Position numbers and translations under genes: made by a program. Under the pieces are notes generated by a model, which saw only the letters and a list, made by a program, of their open reading frames with translations, ran no database searches and was not told the DNA's origin. From Bartonella tribocorum (lineage in GTDB: Bacteria > Pseudomonadota > Alphaproteobacteria > Rhizobiales > Rhizobiaceae), in the NCBI RefSeq assembly GCF_002777915.1, contig NZ_NJGE01000004.1, positions 1 to 64,000 on the forward strand: a DNA stretch of 64,000 bases, given 5' to 3'. Each line of letters starts with the position of its first letter. Within the stretch, counting starts at the first letter, position 1. Below, in pieces: positions 10,349-21,228 of this stretch.

Positions 10349-11011
10349 ATGCGAAAAATATCAAAAGAAGGGCTTGCACTGATTAAGCAATGGGAGGGCT
10401 TACGTTTAAAAGCCTATGAAGATTCTGGTGGAATATGGACTATTGGTTATGGGCATACAAGTGCAGCTGGTGCCCCGAGTGTTCATAAAGACATGCAAAT
10501 TACGGAAAAAGAAGCTGAAAAAATCCTTTGTCAGGACTTGAGAGAGTGTGAAGCCGTTGTTGTAAAAGCTGTTATAGTTCCTTTAAGTGACGAACAATTC
10601 GCGGCATTAGTATCATTTTGCTATAACGTAGGAATAACAGCTTTTTGTAAATCTACACTTTTAAAAAAGCTCAATAAAGGTGAATATGAAGTAGTACCAA
10701 CTGAATTGCAAAAATGGACAAGAGTTGGAGGGAAACGTATTCAAGGTCTTGTCAATCGTCGAGCCGCCGAAGCAGGATTATGGGCGAAAGGAGCTCATGT
10801 TGCCCCCAATTATCATGTAGTGGAAGCAGAAGGTGTGACAGGCATTGGCAAAATAGAAGCTCTTGCACCAATCATAGGCTCTTTTTCAGGGCTTGGGGGG
10901 CTTTTTGCAGGAAATGGTCCTGTCCAATGGGCCTTAGCAGGCATTATGGTCTTAGCTGCTGGTACAGCTATGGTATATATTGCTAAACGTTTTCAGGAGC
11001 ACCGCCTATGA
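10349..11011 (+). CDS. Phage-type endolysin, GH24 lysozyme with C-terminal membrane helix
   Basis: A 220-residue muramidase of glycoside hydrolase family 24. The catalytic triad spacing E-8-D-5-T is intact: Glu16, Asp25 and Thr31, with TIGYGHT following. The lysozyme domain covers about residues 5-150. A linker rich in Gly and Ala follows, then a hydrophobic helix at about 192-212 ending in a basic tail, which could anchor the enzyme or act as a holin. The ATG at 10349 follows AAGGA; an in-frame ATG nine codons upstream lacks such a site. It heads a lysis cassette and overlaps the i-spanin ATG by four bases. No capsid or tail genes are in the window. Confidence 0.92.
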   Translation: MRKISKEGLALIKQWEGLRLKAYEDSGGIWTIGYGHTSAAGAPSVHKDMQITEKEAEKILCQDLRECEAVVVKAVIVPLSDEQFAALVSFCYNVGITAFCKSTLLKKLNKGEYEVVPTELQKWTRVGGKRIQGLVNRRAAEAGLWAKGAHVAPNYHVVEAEGVTGIGKIEALAPIIGSFSGLGGLFAGNGPVQWALAGIMVLAAGTAMVYIAKRFQEHRL

Positions 11012-11235
11012 TCTTATGGATAAAAAAATATCTGACGACATCGTCAGCAATCATAGCAGCTTTTTTTATAGCTTTAGTAAAAGCCTTTTTTCTTGGTAAA
11101 AGAGTTGAGAAGCAAAAACAAACAAAGGAAGCTTTTAATATAGCAAAAACACGCCTTGAGGTAGAAAATGAAATTAACAAGAAAAGTAATGCTGATGTGC
11201 GCAATAAGCTTTCTAACTGGTTGCGCGACGAATGA
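11008..11235 (+). CDS. Putative i-spanin (Rz-like inner-membrane lysis protein)
   Basis: A 75-residue protein with one N-terminal membrane helix (about residues 11-29, AIIAAFFIALVKAFFLG) followed by a charged, helical, coiled-coil-like periplasmic region. This is the layout of phage Rz/i-spanins. The start overlaps the endolysin stop (ATGA), and a lipoprotein gene starts inside it in another frame. Position and topology support the call more than sequence similarity does. Confidence 0.7.
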   Translation: MILWIKKYLTTSSAIIAAFFIALVKAFFLGKRVEKQKQTKEAFNIAKTRLEVENEINKKSNADVRNKLSNWLRDE

Positions 11236-11383
11236 ACGAACCTCTTGTATTGGATGGCTGCCAATTTATTTGAATCGACAAGACATCAATGTCATTAGCC
11301 CCAATTTGGCAAGAGATATTCTAAAACATAATGAACAAGGTGAGCGTCTATGTGGGTGGAAATATACACGAAAAGTGAAATGA
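11168..11383 (+). CDS. Putative o-spanin (Rz1-like outer-membrane lipoprotein)
   Basis: A 71-residue lipoprotein with a short basic N-terminus and lipobox LTGC, the lipidated Cys at residue 19. It begins within the i-spanin gene in a different frame, the embedded/overlapping arrangement typical of Rz/Rz1 pairs, and extends 148 bases beyond it. With the i-spanin it would bridge the periplasm and fuse the membranes in the last lysis step. Confidence 0.7.
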   Translation: MKLTRKVMLMCAISFLTGCATNERTSCIGWLPIYLNRQDINVISPNLARDILKHNEQGERLCGWKYTRKVK

Positions 11384-12801
11384 TAAAAATCCAATTCCTT
11401 TGAAACATTAATCAGTGAAAAATTTTAAAGAGGTAAATATATTCAAATTAGAAGTAGAAGCACTTAAAGGATTAAAACACTTTATGTGCTCTCTTAATTT
11501 AATTGGCGTGACTTAATTAATTTAGAGTGACAGGGAGGTGCTTGGCTTGAAATAAAAAGATTGAACTGGTTATATTCGCATAAAGTAATTGAGTGTATCA
11601 ATATATTCTAAGAGCTATCTCTGTTCTCTGATCAAAGCAAAAGAAAATATGTGCTATGCATTGCGCTGTTATTGCCATTCAAAGATCTGATGATATAAAA
11701 GTTGTCTTCAGCAAAAATGATATCTAGAGACCTATCCATGCTTAAGAAGACCAGTCCACAGAACTGCACAGGGTTGTTGGCTTTTTGTACGATTTGTAAA
11801 TAATATTGTTTTAGCTTTTTTACCCTCATACTCCTGAAGATAAACTAAATCCTTTCGCACTGTGTCTACTTTTTTTGTTAAAGGAATGCACACATTGCGT
11901 GTGATATTGGTTGTTAATTTTGCTCAACGTCAAGCAATCCCTTGCCTATTTATATATGATGAGGAAAGCATCCTGTTATAAATGTCCATAAGAATGCTGC
12001 AAAAATTGATATCAGCAAAGCTTCTTTTATCACAAAGGGAAAAGAAGTTCTCTTGCTTGTAACTGGGGAAACCATGTAGATTTGTCTTGATGCGGCCGAA
12101 AAACTCCCAAAATATGAAATTATACTAACCGTTGTCAGTGTACCAACAATTCGACCTTTAGATGATACATCTGTATTAAAACTCTGCAAATCTCACCAAT
12201 CTGTCATTTGTTTGTGAAGAGCATAGCATTCAGGGGGCTTGGAGAAACAATTGCAAAATACTTATGGAATATAGCATTGCATGCAAATTTGTATTACTAG
12301 AAATACCAAATGAGCCAATCTGTAATGGAAAGCCAATGGAATTGTTTTGGCAAGTTATGAAATAAGTCAAGAAGGTATAACGAAAACTGTATTGGCAATG
12401 ACATAAGATACAAAAAATATTAAATTGCATTTTAATATGATCGCCAGTTCAAAACTATCATAAATCATTGATGAAAATAAAAAAATGGCTGAAGAGCATT
12501 AAATCGCGTTATCTTTCTTTCTAGGAAAGCATTTTATTTAAAAGATACTACACTGTATTTTTCATTGGTTTAAAATCCATTCCATAAAAGACAATATCAT
12601 ATTCATATAATATAATTATTCATTAGAATAAGCATAAATACTATAGATATTTATAGAATATATCTCCATTTTTATTATTAATTTATATATTACTGATAAT
12701 ACATATTGATTTTTAAATAAAATTATTTATATACCATATGTATTAATTGCAATTAAAAAACATAATTAATTTATTATACTTTTATAAATAGGAGAGAAAA
12801 A
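11384..12801. other. Long gap with decayed minus-strand genes
   Basis: No intact gene. On the minus strand 11950-12189 reads a hydrophobic 79-codon frame (phrases GRIVGTLTTVSIISYFGSF and ALLISIFAAFLWTF) that resembles the end of a multi-pass membrane transporter. Broken frames continue upstream to about 12430. Around 11780-11900 the minus strand also reads TKKVDTVRKDLVYLQEYE, weakly like the helix-turn-helix of a DeoR-type regulator. These look like remnants of a lost transporter/regulator locus; the families are not established. Confidence 0.35.
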
Positions 12802-12888
12802 ATGCTCACAGCATTATTTATATCTATTTTTTCTATATCAACAGTTGTTATGCCTTTACTGGCAGCGCTTGTTCCTTTTTATCCTTAG
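12802..12888 (+). CDS. Possible 28-residue hydrophobic peptide
   Basis: ATG at 12802 is preceded by AGGAGAG at ideal spacing. The 28 codons encode almost only hydrophobic residues (LFISIFSISTVVMPLLAAL), long enough for one membrane helix. An AT-rich hairpin with wobble pairs (12912-12934) followed by T-rich sequence lies just downstream and could end a short transcript. The type I toxin class has this shape, but no antisense RNA was demonstrated. It could equally be a chance frame. Confidence 0.4.
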   Translation: MLTALFISIFSISTVVMPLLAALVPFYP

Positions 12889-13103
12889 AATAAGCTTTTA
12901 AAAAAGTGAATAAAAGATGTCTTCAGTGTCTTTTTTGCTTTAATTGTTATTAAGATTTTTTCTTTATTGGACATTTTTTATCATTTTATGGAGAAGAATT
13001 TTGACCTTTTTTAACGTTAACTGTCAACATATCTGTAAAATATACAATTATGTTCTTCTATAAAAAGATTTTATTTTTCTAAAAGCAGTATAAAACACAA
13101 TTT
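12889..13103. other. Intergenic region, 3' side of lldD
   Basis: AT-rich, with no gene. It contains the weak hairpin at 12912-12934 described with the upstream peptide. Confidence 0.4.
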
Positions 13104-14267
13104 TCATTGTTTAAAGACATCTTTATTCACTAAACTTTCGCGTGTAATCTCTTTGAGTGTCTGAGCACCAGTCAGTGTCATAGCGACCCGCATTTCATTG
13201 GCAAAAAGATCAAGCAGGTGAGCAACACCTTTCTCACCTGCTGCTGCAAGAGCATAAACAAAAGCGCGACCAATCATCACAGCATCCGCGCCTTGTGCGA
13301 TCATGCGTACAACATCAAGTCCAGAACGCACACCAGAATCCACTAAAATAGTCAAATGATCCTTTACAGCTTCGGCAATTGCTGGCAACGCACGCGCTGT
13401 TGATAAAACACCATCGAGTTGGCGCCCGCCATGATTGGAAACAACAATACCATCAGCACCTAACTGTACTGCTTCTCGTGCATCTTCTGGATCAAGAATA
13501 CCTTTTAGAATCATTTTTCCCTTCCAGAAATCTCGGATCCATTGTAAATCATGCCAACCAATTGATGGATCAAAATTTGCCCCAAGCCAACCAACATAAT
13601 CATCCAATGCAATCTGCTTTTTGAGATAGGTGGAAACATTTCCAAGATCATGGGGGCGCCCCATAATACCAACGTTCCAAGCCCAATGAGGATGCGTAAA
13701 AGCTTGTAAAAAACGACGTAATCCAGCATAAGGACCAGACATCCCCGAATGTGCATCACGATAACGTGTACCTGGAACGGGCATATCAACAGTAAAAACC
13801 AACGTGCGTACACCAGATGCCCAAGCCCGCTCTAATGAATCACGCATAAAACCACGATCTTTGAGAACGTAAAGCTGAAACCAAAATTTCCCCCCAACCG
13901 CTTCCTGCACTTCTGCAATAGGGCACACTGAAACAGAAGATAGAGTAAAAGGAATCCCTTTTGCTGCTGCGGCACGCGCGGCTTGTACTTCACCACGGCG
14001 TGCATACATTCCCGTTAACCCAACAGGTGCAATAACAATCGGTAAATCAAGTCTCTGCTCAAAAAGCTTGATTGAAAGATCAACTGTACCAACTTGCCTT
14101 AGAATCCTTTGACGCAGTGCAAGAGCTTGAAGATCTGTATAATTACGCCGCAGTGTTTCTTCAGCATAAGCCCCACCATCAATATAGTGAAAAAGGAAAG
14201 GAGGAAGCCGACGCTTTGCTGCCTTCCGATAATCAAATGTTGAAGCAATAATCATTGATGGCACCAT
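13104..14267 (-). CDS. lldD: L-lactate dehydrogenase (FMN-dependent, LldD)
   Basis: A 387-residue FMN-dependent alpha-hydroxy-acid dehydrogenase that oxidises L-lactate to pyruvate at the inner membrane and feeds electrons to quinone. The active-site block [11 protein letters not shown] and the barrel strand [15 protein letters not shown] (flavin phosphate site) are intact, as is the N-terminal [13 protein letters not shown]. The length matches E. coli LldD. An ATG four codons in (14255) matches the usual MII..DYR start, but AGGA fits the upstream ATG better. It stands alone on the minus strand. Confidence 0.92.
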   Translation of the reverse strand: MVPSMIIASTFDYRKAAKRRLPPFLFHYIDGGAYAEETLRRNYTDLQALALRQRILRQVGTVDLSIKLFEQRLDLPIVIAPVGLTGMYARRGEVQAARAAAAKGIPFTLSSVSVCPIAEVQEAVGGKFWFQLYVLKDRGFMRDSLERAWASGVRTLVFTVDMPVPGTRYRDAHSGMSGPYAGLRRFLQAFTHPHWAWNVGIMGRPHDLGNVSTYLKKQIALDDYVGWLGANFDPSIGWHDLQWIRDFWKGKMILKGILDPEDAREAVQLGADGIVVSNHGGRQLDGVLSTARALPAIAEAVKDHLTILVDSGVRSGLDVVRMIAQGADAVMIGRAFVYALAAAGEKGVAHLLDLFANEMRVAMTLTGAQTLKEITRESLVNKDVFKQ

Positions 14268-15291
14268 TGTTCCTAAATGAAAAGAGAAAACATTCCAAAA
14301 CGCATAAGAGCCCCTTGTACCTCCTATTTGATATTCTCACAAAACGCTCTATTGCATAGATAGAAATAACAGGGATTGCAACTTTCTAAAAAACTAATTG
14401 ATAAAAAAATATCTTTCTTTCTCTTTTCCAATTTTAAAACATTATAGTATGAAGTAAAATCAAAAACGTATGCACTCATAATTTATATATTATTGATGTA
14501 CAAAAATTTCTGTAAATAGAGACTTCTTCGAAAGCTATTACTTCGCCTATTGGTTTGTTGTAATTAAAAGCCGTTTCTTCCTCCAAAGATTATGCACATA
14601 ATCGTTTATAAGAATAGAAAGTCTATACTCATTAAGTATAAACCATAATTTCCCCAAAAGATGAAAAAAGCCTTTAATTAATAATTGAAATAAATCTGTT
14701 TTGTACATCCAGAAATCATCACATATTAATATTAAAAAATCATACCAGTTACTTTTTCAAAAAATTTTAATGTGCAGACGAATAAAAGACCTGCATCTTC
14801 AATAATTCTCTGGAAATATTATAAATCTATAAATGAGCTCCTAAAATTAAAACAATATTCATTAAAAATATTACTGAACTGTAGTGAAAAAATTATTTAT
14901 TGGCTCTTAATGATAAGTTTTATACCAAATAAAACATACTAGATATTTAAGCTCTAGAAAACTGAATTTTATAGGAAAATTAAGGTCTTGCATGTTTGTT
15001 TTGAAAAGCGAAGATTTTATTGTTATATCTAATTTTAGTAAGTCATTGATTTCTTTTCATAAGATATATGCATAACATATTGAATAAGTATTGAAACTAT
15101 TCTTCTTTTCATCATAAACGGAACTCGTATGAATAAAACTCTTCAAAAAGAAGTCAAAATTCCTCTCATATCCTCTAAAATGCAAAGACAGTCATAGCTT
15201 GTAAAACTGAAAATAGAGTGCATCGTACCGATTTTGTAAAGGACAAATTTCTTACTTAAAATACATTTTATCACAATTCGTCGTTTTCAGC
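14268..15291. other. Long gap, possible integrase-family 5' remnant
   Basis: No gene recognised. Around 15085-15200 a stretch with ATGAATAAAACTCTTCAAAA and CCTCTCATATCCTCTAAAATG resembles the 5' portion of the dispersed integrase remnants seen elsewhere, but no protein motif confirms it. Confidence 0.3.
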
Positions 15292-16380
15292 TCATTTAAA
15301 ATGCTTGGATAACTTTAAACCCTGTGCTTGATAATGTGATCCAACATCATGCCCATAAAGGATTGAGGGTCGATTAAGCATATGCTCATAGACCAAACGA
15401 CCAATAATTTGTCCATGCTCTAAGATAAAAGGAACTTCACGGCTCCGTACTTCTAAAACCGCTCTTGCCCCTTTACCACCCGCCTCTTTATGTCCAAATC
15501 CTGGATCAAAAAAGCCTGCATAATGCACCCTAAACTCACCCACTAAGGGATCAAAAGGAGTCATTTCTGCGGCATAAAGCGGAGGCACATGAACAAACTC
15601 TCGTGAAACTAAAATATAAAACTCATCAGGATCAAGAACCAGCTCCCTTTGTCCACGATCAAAAAGAGGTTCCCAAAAATCTAAAACGTGGGCAACAGCA
15701 CGTTTATCAATATCAATAACACTTGTATGATGTTTACCACGATAACCTATAAACCCGCTTTCGTCCCCTTTTAAATTAATGGAAAGTCCAATACCACCAG
15801 CGCTAATATTAGGAAGATCATCCGATATCAGTGTTTCTTGCCTTTGCAAAGCATGCAGCTCAATTTCATTTAAATAACTTTGCCCTTTTCTAAATCGAAG
15901 CTGTGATAAATGCGAGCCTGTACGAACCAAAATTGGAAATGTTCGTGGACTAATTTCCAGATAAAGCGGACCATGATAACCAGCACAAATTTTATCAAAC
16001 TCCTGAGCATTGTCCGTAATAACTCGTGTAAAAATATCTAATCGTCCCGTAGAGCTTTTTGGATTAGCAATAGCAGATAAAAATTCTGGTAAGGCTAAAT
16101 TTTCTAAAAGAGGAACAATATAAACACACCCCGTTTCCAAAACAGCTCCATCTCGTAAATCAAACTCATGTAACTTTAACCGTTCAAGCTTATCCAAAAC
16201 TTTTGTATCAAGACCCGGCATAAAGGAAGCACGTATACGATAAGCTTTCTCCCCTAAACGAAGATCAAGGCTTGCGGGTTGTATTTGAGATCTATCAAAT
16301 GGATATCGAGCTTTCAGAAAGTTATTATTAATCAAAGCTTGTATATCACTATCTGCTAAAATACCGCTTATACGCGCCAT
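15292..16380 (-). CDS. dcd: dCTP deaminase, long alphaproteobacterial form
   Basis: A 362-residue protein that deaminates dCTP to dUTP in thymidylate supply. It is about twice the length of E. coli Dcd, as is usual for the rhizobial 2'-deoxycytidine 5'-triphosphate deaminase family. Visible motifs include IQPASLDLRLG near residue 37, ANPKSSTGRLDIFTRV near 107, and a second half with HYAGFFDPGFGH. The ATG follows GGAAGGCA. It is divergent from mutL. Confidence 0.88.
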   Translation of the reverse strand: MARISGILADSDIQALINNNFLKARYPFDRSQIQPASLDLRLGEKAYRIRASFMPGLDTKVLDKLERLKLHEFDLRDGAVLETGCVYIVPLLENLALPEFLSAIANPKSSTGRLDIFTRVITDNAQEFDKICAGYHGPLYLEISPRTFPILVRTGSHLSQLRFRKGQSYLNEIELHALQRQETLISDDLPNISAGGIGLSINLKGDESGFIGYRGKHHTSVIDIDKRAVAHVLDFWEPLFDRGQRELVLDPDEFYILVSREFVHVPPLYAAEMTPFDPLVGEFRVHYAGFFDPGFGHKEAGGKGARAVLEVRSREVPFILEHGQIIGRLVYEHMLNRPSILYGHDVGSHYQAQGLKLSKHFK

Positions 16381-16651
16381 ATATGTTGCCTTCCCTTTTT
16401 ACACTGTTTCTTTTTTGACCTAGATGATAAATTGGTGCAAGCTATTTTAAGATGATAAAAATTATTTTTTCTATTTTTTTCAAGTAATTTGTTAATATTG
16501 CGAATAATGAAGAACATTTAGTATAATACGCTCTGAAAAAAAATAAGAAATATTTAGAAATAAGATCTCTCATACCTTCTCATTCTTGAAAGTTGCACAA
16601 ATAATGTTATCATAATTTTCCATAACCCCCTTAAGAACCCTGTTAGAATTT

Positions 16652-18508
16652 ATGATGATTATACGCCATCTTAGCGAAAATATTATTAATCAAATCGCCG
16701 CTGGTGAAGTTATTGAACGGCCAGCAAATGTTGTCAAAGAACTTGTTGAAAATGCTATTGATGCTGGTGCGACGCGCATTGAAATTATTACAGCAAATGG
16801 TGGAAAAAATTTTATAAAGGTAAGTGATAATGGTTGTGGGATTCCGGCAGATCAGTTAACTTTAGCCGTTTCTCGCCATTGTACCTCAAAGATCACCGAT
16901 GATGTACACAATATCTGCTTCCTTGGGTTTAGAGGAGAAGCCCTCCCTTCTATTGGTTCTGTTGCTAAACTTAAACTCATTTCACGAACAAAAGAGGCTG
17001 AGAATGCTGCTGAAATTTCCGTTACTGCTGGAAAAATTGTAGGCCCCAAACCAGCTGCAGCAAATCTTGGAACAATTGTTGAAGTTCGTGACCTTTTCTT
17101 TGTCACGCCGGCACGATTAAAGTTTATGAAAACTGATCGGGCTGAAACAAATGCTATTAGTGATATGATTAAGCGAATTGCTATCGCATTTCCACATATC
17201 CGCTTTTCTCTTTCAGGACTAGACAGAACATCTATGGAACTGCCTGCGACAGAAAATAATACGCAAGGACAATTACAACGTATTACCCAAATTATAGGAA
17301 AAGAATTTGCCCCTAACAGCATCGCACTGAATGCTGAACGCGAATCCGTACGCTTAACGGGGTTTGCTTGTTTGCCATCTTTCAACCGAAATAACAGCCT
17401 TTATCAATTTGCTTATGTTAATGGGCGTCCTGTGCGCGATAAATTTCTATGGAGTGCAATTCGTGGTGCTTATGCTGATGTCATGACACGGGATCGTTAT
17501 CCTGTCGCTATTCTTTTTATTGATCTCCAACCTACTGATGTCGATGTTAATGTCCATCCAGCCAAAGCTGATGTACGATTCCGTGATCCAGGATTAATTC
17601 GTGGTTTAATCGTTGGAGCAATTCGTGAAGCATTGCAGCAATCTGGTATTCGCCCTACTTCAACCCGCTCTGAAGCAATGCTTGCTGCATTTCAAACACA
17701 ACAATCATCGGCACAACAATCTTTGGGTAATTTTAAAAACGCTTACCAATCCTCTTCTTACAACCCGCAGGCTCATCATTTTGCCACCGCTTCAATGGTT
17801 CACAAACCGTTGGATAGTACCAGCTCTTTTGGTTTAAAAGAAGATGCCACTCCTATTATGGAAGGCTTAAATACACCAAGTGGAGATGCATATATTCCAA
17901 GCACTATACCTTCATCAGAAGAGTTATCTTATCCTCTAGGTGCAGCCAGAGCACAAATTCATAAGAACTATATTATCGCTCAAACTCAAGATAGTTTGAT
18001 CATTGTCGATCAGCATGCTGCCCACGAACGATTGGTTTATGAAGCACTCAAAAATGCACTTTATGCCAAACCACTTCCTTCACAATTATTACTCATTCCT
18101 GAAATTGTAGAACTCTCTGAAGAGGATGCAACATGCCTTTTAACGCACAAAGATGCTTTGCAAAAATTTGGATTAGGAATAGAACCATTTGGACCTGGTG
18201 CAATTCTTGTACGTGAAACGCCCTCTATGTTAGGAGAAATCAACGTACAAGCCCTTATTAAAGATCTCGCAGATGAAGCCGCTGAATATGATACAACAAA
18301 CAATTTAAAAGCAATGCTTGATTATGTCGCAGCAACGATGGCTTGTCACGGCTCCATACGGTCAGGACGCCTTTTACGCCCCGAAGAAATGAACACACTG
18401 TTACGACAAATGGAAGCAACGCCCAATACAAGTACATGTAATCATGGGCGCCCTACTTATATTGAACTTAAATTAGCAGATATAGAACGGCTTTTTGGCA
18501 GAAAATAA
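16652..18508 (+). CDS. mutL: DNA mismatch repair protein MutL
   Basis: A 618-residue MutL. The GHKL ATPase motifs are intact: [19 protein letters not shown] and GFRGEAL in the first 110 residues. The C-terminal domain has [12 protein letters not shown] near residue 453, which fits the DQHA(X)2E(X)4E endonuclease motif of MutL from MutH-less bacteria. It also has [10 protein letters not shown] and CNHGRPT, the other conserved metal-site blocks. The linker is Gln/Ser-rich. It nicks the new strand after MutS recognition. A second ATG one codon in is equally possible. It sits next to DUF2093/lpxK/waaA, as in other Rhizobiales. Confidence 0.97.
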   Translation: MMIIRHLSENIINQIAAGEVIERPANVVKELVENAIDAGATRIEIITANGGKNFIKVSDNGCGIPADQLTLAVSRHCTSKITDDVHNICFLGFRGEALPSIGSVAKLKLISRTKEAENAAEISVTAGKIVGPKPAAANLGTIVEVRDLFFVTPARLKFMKTDRAETNAISDMIKRIAIAFPHIRFSLSGLDRTSMELPATENNTQGQLQRITQIIGKEFAPNSIALNAERESVRLTGFACLPSFNRNNSLYQFAYVNGRPVRDKFLWSAIRGAYADVMTRDRYPVAILFIDLQPTDVDVNVHPAKADVRFRDPGLIRGLIVGAIREALQQSGIRPTSTRSEAMLAAFQTQQSSAQQSLGNFKNAYQSSSYNPQAHHFATASMVHKPLDSTSSFGLKEDATPIMEGLNTPSGDAYIPSTIPSSEELSYPLGAARAQIHKNYIIAQTQDSLIIVDQHAAHERLVYEALKNALYAKPLPSQLLLIPEIVELSEEDATCLLTHKDALQKFGLGIEPFGPGAILVRETPSMLGEINVQALIKDLADEAAEYDTTNNLKAMLDYVAATMACHGSIRSGRLLRPEEMNTLLRQMEATPNTSTCNHGRPTYIELKLADIERLFGRK

Positions 18509-18619
18509 ACGCTTAATCATTTTGACAAAAAAATTTTTTTTAAATTAATTCTGGACTGTATAATATATCTTATGGCATTTTTTTGAATAATAATGTCAAG
18601 TAAAAAGGAAATGTAGAAA

Positions 18620-18856
18620 ATGTTTTCTAATGATGAACGCGAAGCAAAAGTTCGTTATTCTAATAACGGATATGACATTGTAGAATATGGAACCTATACC
18701 ATTTGTGCCGTTAGCGGACAAAAAATCCCTATAGATGATTTAAAATATTGGAATCATCACCGCCAAGAAGCCTATGCCAGTTGTGAAATTTCTTATCACC
18801 GTGAACTTGAATGCAATCCATATCTCAAGCAATTGTTAAAAACACAAGAAGACTAA
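18620..18856 (+). CDS. DUF2093 family protein
   Basis: A 78-residue soluble protein with YDIVEYGTYTICAVSGQKIP then LKYWNHHRQEAY. This is the alphaproteobacterial DUF2093 family, whose function is unknown. AAAAAGGAAATG precedes the ATG. It lies between mutL and lpxK, the order common in rhizobia, and converges with lpxK with only 19 bases between stops. Confidence 0.85.
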   Translation: MFSNDEREAKVRYSNNGYDIVEYGTYTICAVSGQKIPIDDLKYWNHHRQEAYASCEISYHRELECNPYLKQLLKTQED

Positions 18857-18875
18857 TCTCTTAAAAGCTATAAAT

Positions 18876-19916
18876 TTAGCCTTTGCCTTTCGCACAAGAA
18901 AATTCACAGGAACGTTTTCTAAAGCGGGTTATAACCTCCTCAAGAAGCATACGGCAGAAATTTTTTTGAACAAAATCGACATTCACATCAAAAACAATAA
19001 GATTTTTCAAATCTTTTTGCGTATGAATTGTCTGTACACGAATATAATCTTTAGCCGTTGTCGCGAGCCATAAATTGTGCATTTTAGCCTTTTGTACAAG
19101 GCTTGTTAAATTTTTATCGGTGAAAAAATAGTGATCTGGATAGGTATAAGTTTGCACCACATGACCAGATAATTCTTTAATGGATTGAAAAAATTTATCT
19201 GGATTGCCAATACCCGCAAATGCTAAAAATGATTTTCCTGCAACCTCATCAGAGGCACTTGCCTTAAGATAAGCACGATACAAAGGCTTTCCCGTACGCG
19301 CAACGAGAAAAGCAATATGATCACACACATCTGAGTGGCCAATCAATAAAACACTATCCATAAAAAAAAATTGCGTTTTTAATGGTACACGTAAAGGTCC
19401 TGCTGGAAAGACAGCTCCATTGCCAAAACCACGCATCGCATCAACAACAAGTAATGCATAATCCATATAAAGGCGGCGGCTTTGAAAGCCGTCATCCATT
19501 AAAATAAGATTACACCCTTCTTGTTTAAGCCGTTGTGCTGCTGCATAACGATTAGCCGATACAGCGACAAAAGCATGCTGTGCCAGTAAAAGGGCCTCAT
19601 CTCCAACATCGCGTGCAGTGTCATATTTCTCATTGACAAGATGCACCCCTTTAACTGCCCCTCCATATCCCCGTGATACAACACCAGGGATAAAGCCAAG
19701 TTCTTTAGCCACTTTGGCAAAAGCGATAACAACCGGCGTTTTACCCGTACCACCACATGTAAAATTTCCAATACATAAAACCGGAAGATCAATCGCAGGC
19801 GGTTGTCTTGTCATAAAACAACGTGAAAAATAACCATATCCCCATGAAACTGGAGCTAATAAAAAACGCAAAAAGCTTTTATTTTTCCACCAAAAATGGG
19901 GGGCACTAATATGCAT
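18876..19916 (-). CDS. lpxK: Tetraacyldisaccharide 4'-kinase (LpxK)
   Basis: A 346-residue inner-membrane kinase that phosphorylates the lipid A precursor at the 4' position. The P-loop [12 protein letters not shown] lies near residue 52, followed by VSRGYGG and LMDDGFQ, all LpxK hallmarks. The ATG at 19916 was chosen because AGGGTGG precedes it and the protein then begins [10 protein letters not shown]. It overlaps the waaA stop by 11 bases, so the two are coupled. A longer in-frame start at 19955 is less likely. Confidence 0.93.
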   Translation of the reverse strand: MHISAPHFWWKNKSFLRFLLAPVSWGYGYFSRCFMTRQPPAIDLPVLCIGNFTCGGTGKTPVVIAFAKVAKELGFIPGVVSRGYGGAVKGVHLVNEKYDTARDVGDEALLLAQHAFVAVSANRYAAAQRLKQEGCNLILMDDGFQSRRLYMDYALLVVDAMRGFGNGAVFPAGPLRVPLKTQFFFMDSVLLIGHSDVCDHIAFLVARTGKPLYRAYLKASASDEVAGKSFLAFAGIGNPDKFFQSIKELSGHVVQTYTYPDHYFFTDKNLTSLVQKAKMHNLWLATTAKDYIRVQTIHTQKDLKNLIVFDVNVDFVQKNFCRMLLEEVITRFRKRSCEFSCAKGKG

Positions 19917-21228
19917 ATCCACCCTGACTCTGACGTAACCCAGTTTGTATGACAAGAGGTTGTAAAAATGGATCTAAAATCTTTAATGTGCGCTCAAGTG
20001 CACCTGCCATACCTGTTGCTACCTCATGAGCCTTATCAACCATTTCTTGTCGCAATGTTTCATTTGTTAAAAGCTTATACACCTGAATCGCAAGCTGTTT
20101 TGTATCTTGAACCATATATGCTGCATCACGTACTAAAAATTGTTCGAACATCTCTTGAAAATTTGAAACATGAGGGCCCGTTAAAATAGCAGAACGAAGC
20201 AAAGCTAATTCCAATGGATTATGTCCCCCCTTTTCACATAACGACTTACCAACGAAAGAAACTTTCGATAAGCGAAGAAAAAGCCCCATTTCTCCAATCG
20301 TATCGCCCCATAAAATGTCGGTATTCATGTTTGGAAGAGTATTTTTGCTTCTCCGAATAAAACGTAAATTCTGATTGTCACATTTTTTGATAAGATCTTC
20401 TAAACGTTCAGGATGTCGCGGCACAATAATTGTCAATAAATCTGGCAAATAATTTTTAACAATCTTATGAACCTCAAAAGCAATCTCCTCTTCCCCTTCA
20501 TGCGTTGAAACAGCGGCCCAAACTGGACGATTGCCAATAGCATTACGATAACGTGCAAGCAATGCTTGATCTTCAACCAAAAAAACATCAGCCTTGAGGT
20601 TACCAGAAAACGTAACAGATTTTACACCAAGGGTATGGTAATAAATGACATCCCTTTCGTTCTGACTAATCGCCAAATCAATATCCTTAAAAATATGTTT
20701 GGCAAGAATGCGCCGTTTTTGCCAAGCTTTAAAAGAACGTTCAGACATATGGGCATTAACCAAAATCTGCGGAATACGCATTTTAGCAAGTTCTTTAATG
20801 CGCAGAGGCCAAATTTCGGATTCACAAATCAAAACGAGATCAGGCTTCCAATGACGAATAAAACGCCGCACGACAAAATCTAAGTCCAAAGGAGTATATT
20901 GATGAATCAACCGATTACCAAAATGTTTTTTCACGAGAGAAGAAGATGTCACAGTCCCTGTTGTCAATAATACGTTGATTTTCAATGATAAAATATGATT
21001 AATGAGTGGAACAAGTGCAAGTGTTTCTCCCACACTTGCTGCATGTAACCAAACTAACGAGCCTTGGGGACGTAAAAGTGAGCTTTTACCTAAACGCTCT
21101 TTTTTGCGACACCACTCTTCTTTTCCACGGATAGCACGAAAAAACAAATAAAAAGGGATAACAGGACATAAGCAAAAACCAATCATCCGATAGGTTAAAA
21201 GAGCCGCATGTGCCTTTAATTCTACCAT
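19906..21228 (-). CDS. waaA: Kdo transferase (WaaA/KdtA)
   Basis: A 440-residue GT30 glycosyltransferase that adds Kdo to lipid IVA at the inner membrane. The catalytic-region block [18 protein letters not shown] with the key Glu is present, as are the C-terminal [16 protein letters not shown] and [10 protein letters not shown] motifs. GAGGTGA precedes the ATG. It overlaps lpxK and works with kdsB at 58.4 kb in the Kdo branch. Confidence 0.95.
   Translation of the reverse strand: MVELKAHAALLTYRMIGFCLCPVIPFYLFFRAIRGKEEWCRKKERLGKSSLLRPQGSLVWLHAASVGETLALVPLINHILSLKINVLLTTGTVTSSSLVKKHFGNRLIHQYTPLDLDFVVRRFIRHWKPDLVLICESEIWPLRIKELAKMRIPQILVNAHMSERSFKAWQKRRILAKHIFKDIDLAISQNERDVIYYHTLGVKSVTFSGNLKADVFLVEDQALLARYRNAIGNRPVWAAVSTHEGEEEIAFEVHKIVKNYLPDLLTIIVPRHPERLEDLIKKCDNQNLRFIRRSKNTLPNMNTDILWGDTIGEMGLFLRLSKVSFVGKSLCEKGGHNPLELALLRSAILTGPHVSNFQEMFEQFLVRDAAYMVQDTKQLAIQVYKLLTNETLRQEMVDKAHEVATGMAGALERTLKILDPFLQPLVIQTGLRQSQGGYAY

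Noticed and set aside
16852-17385. 177-codon minus-strand frame inside mutL
   Set aside because: Opposite the conserved GHKL domain of mutL; no motif of its own.
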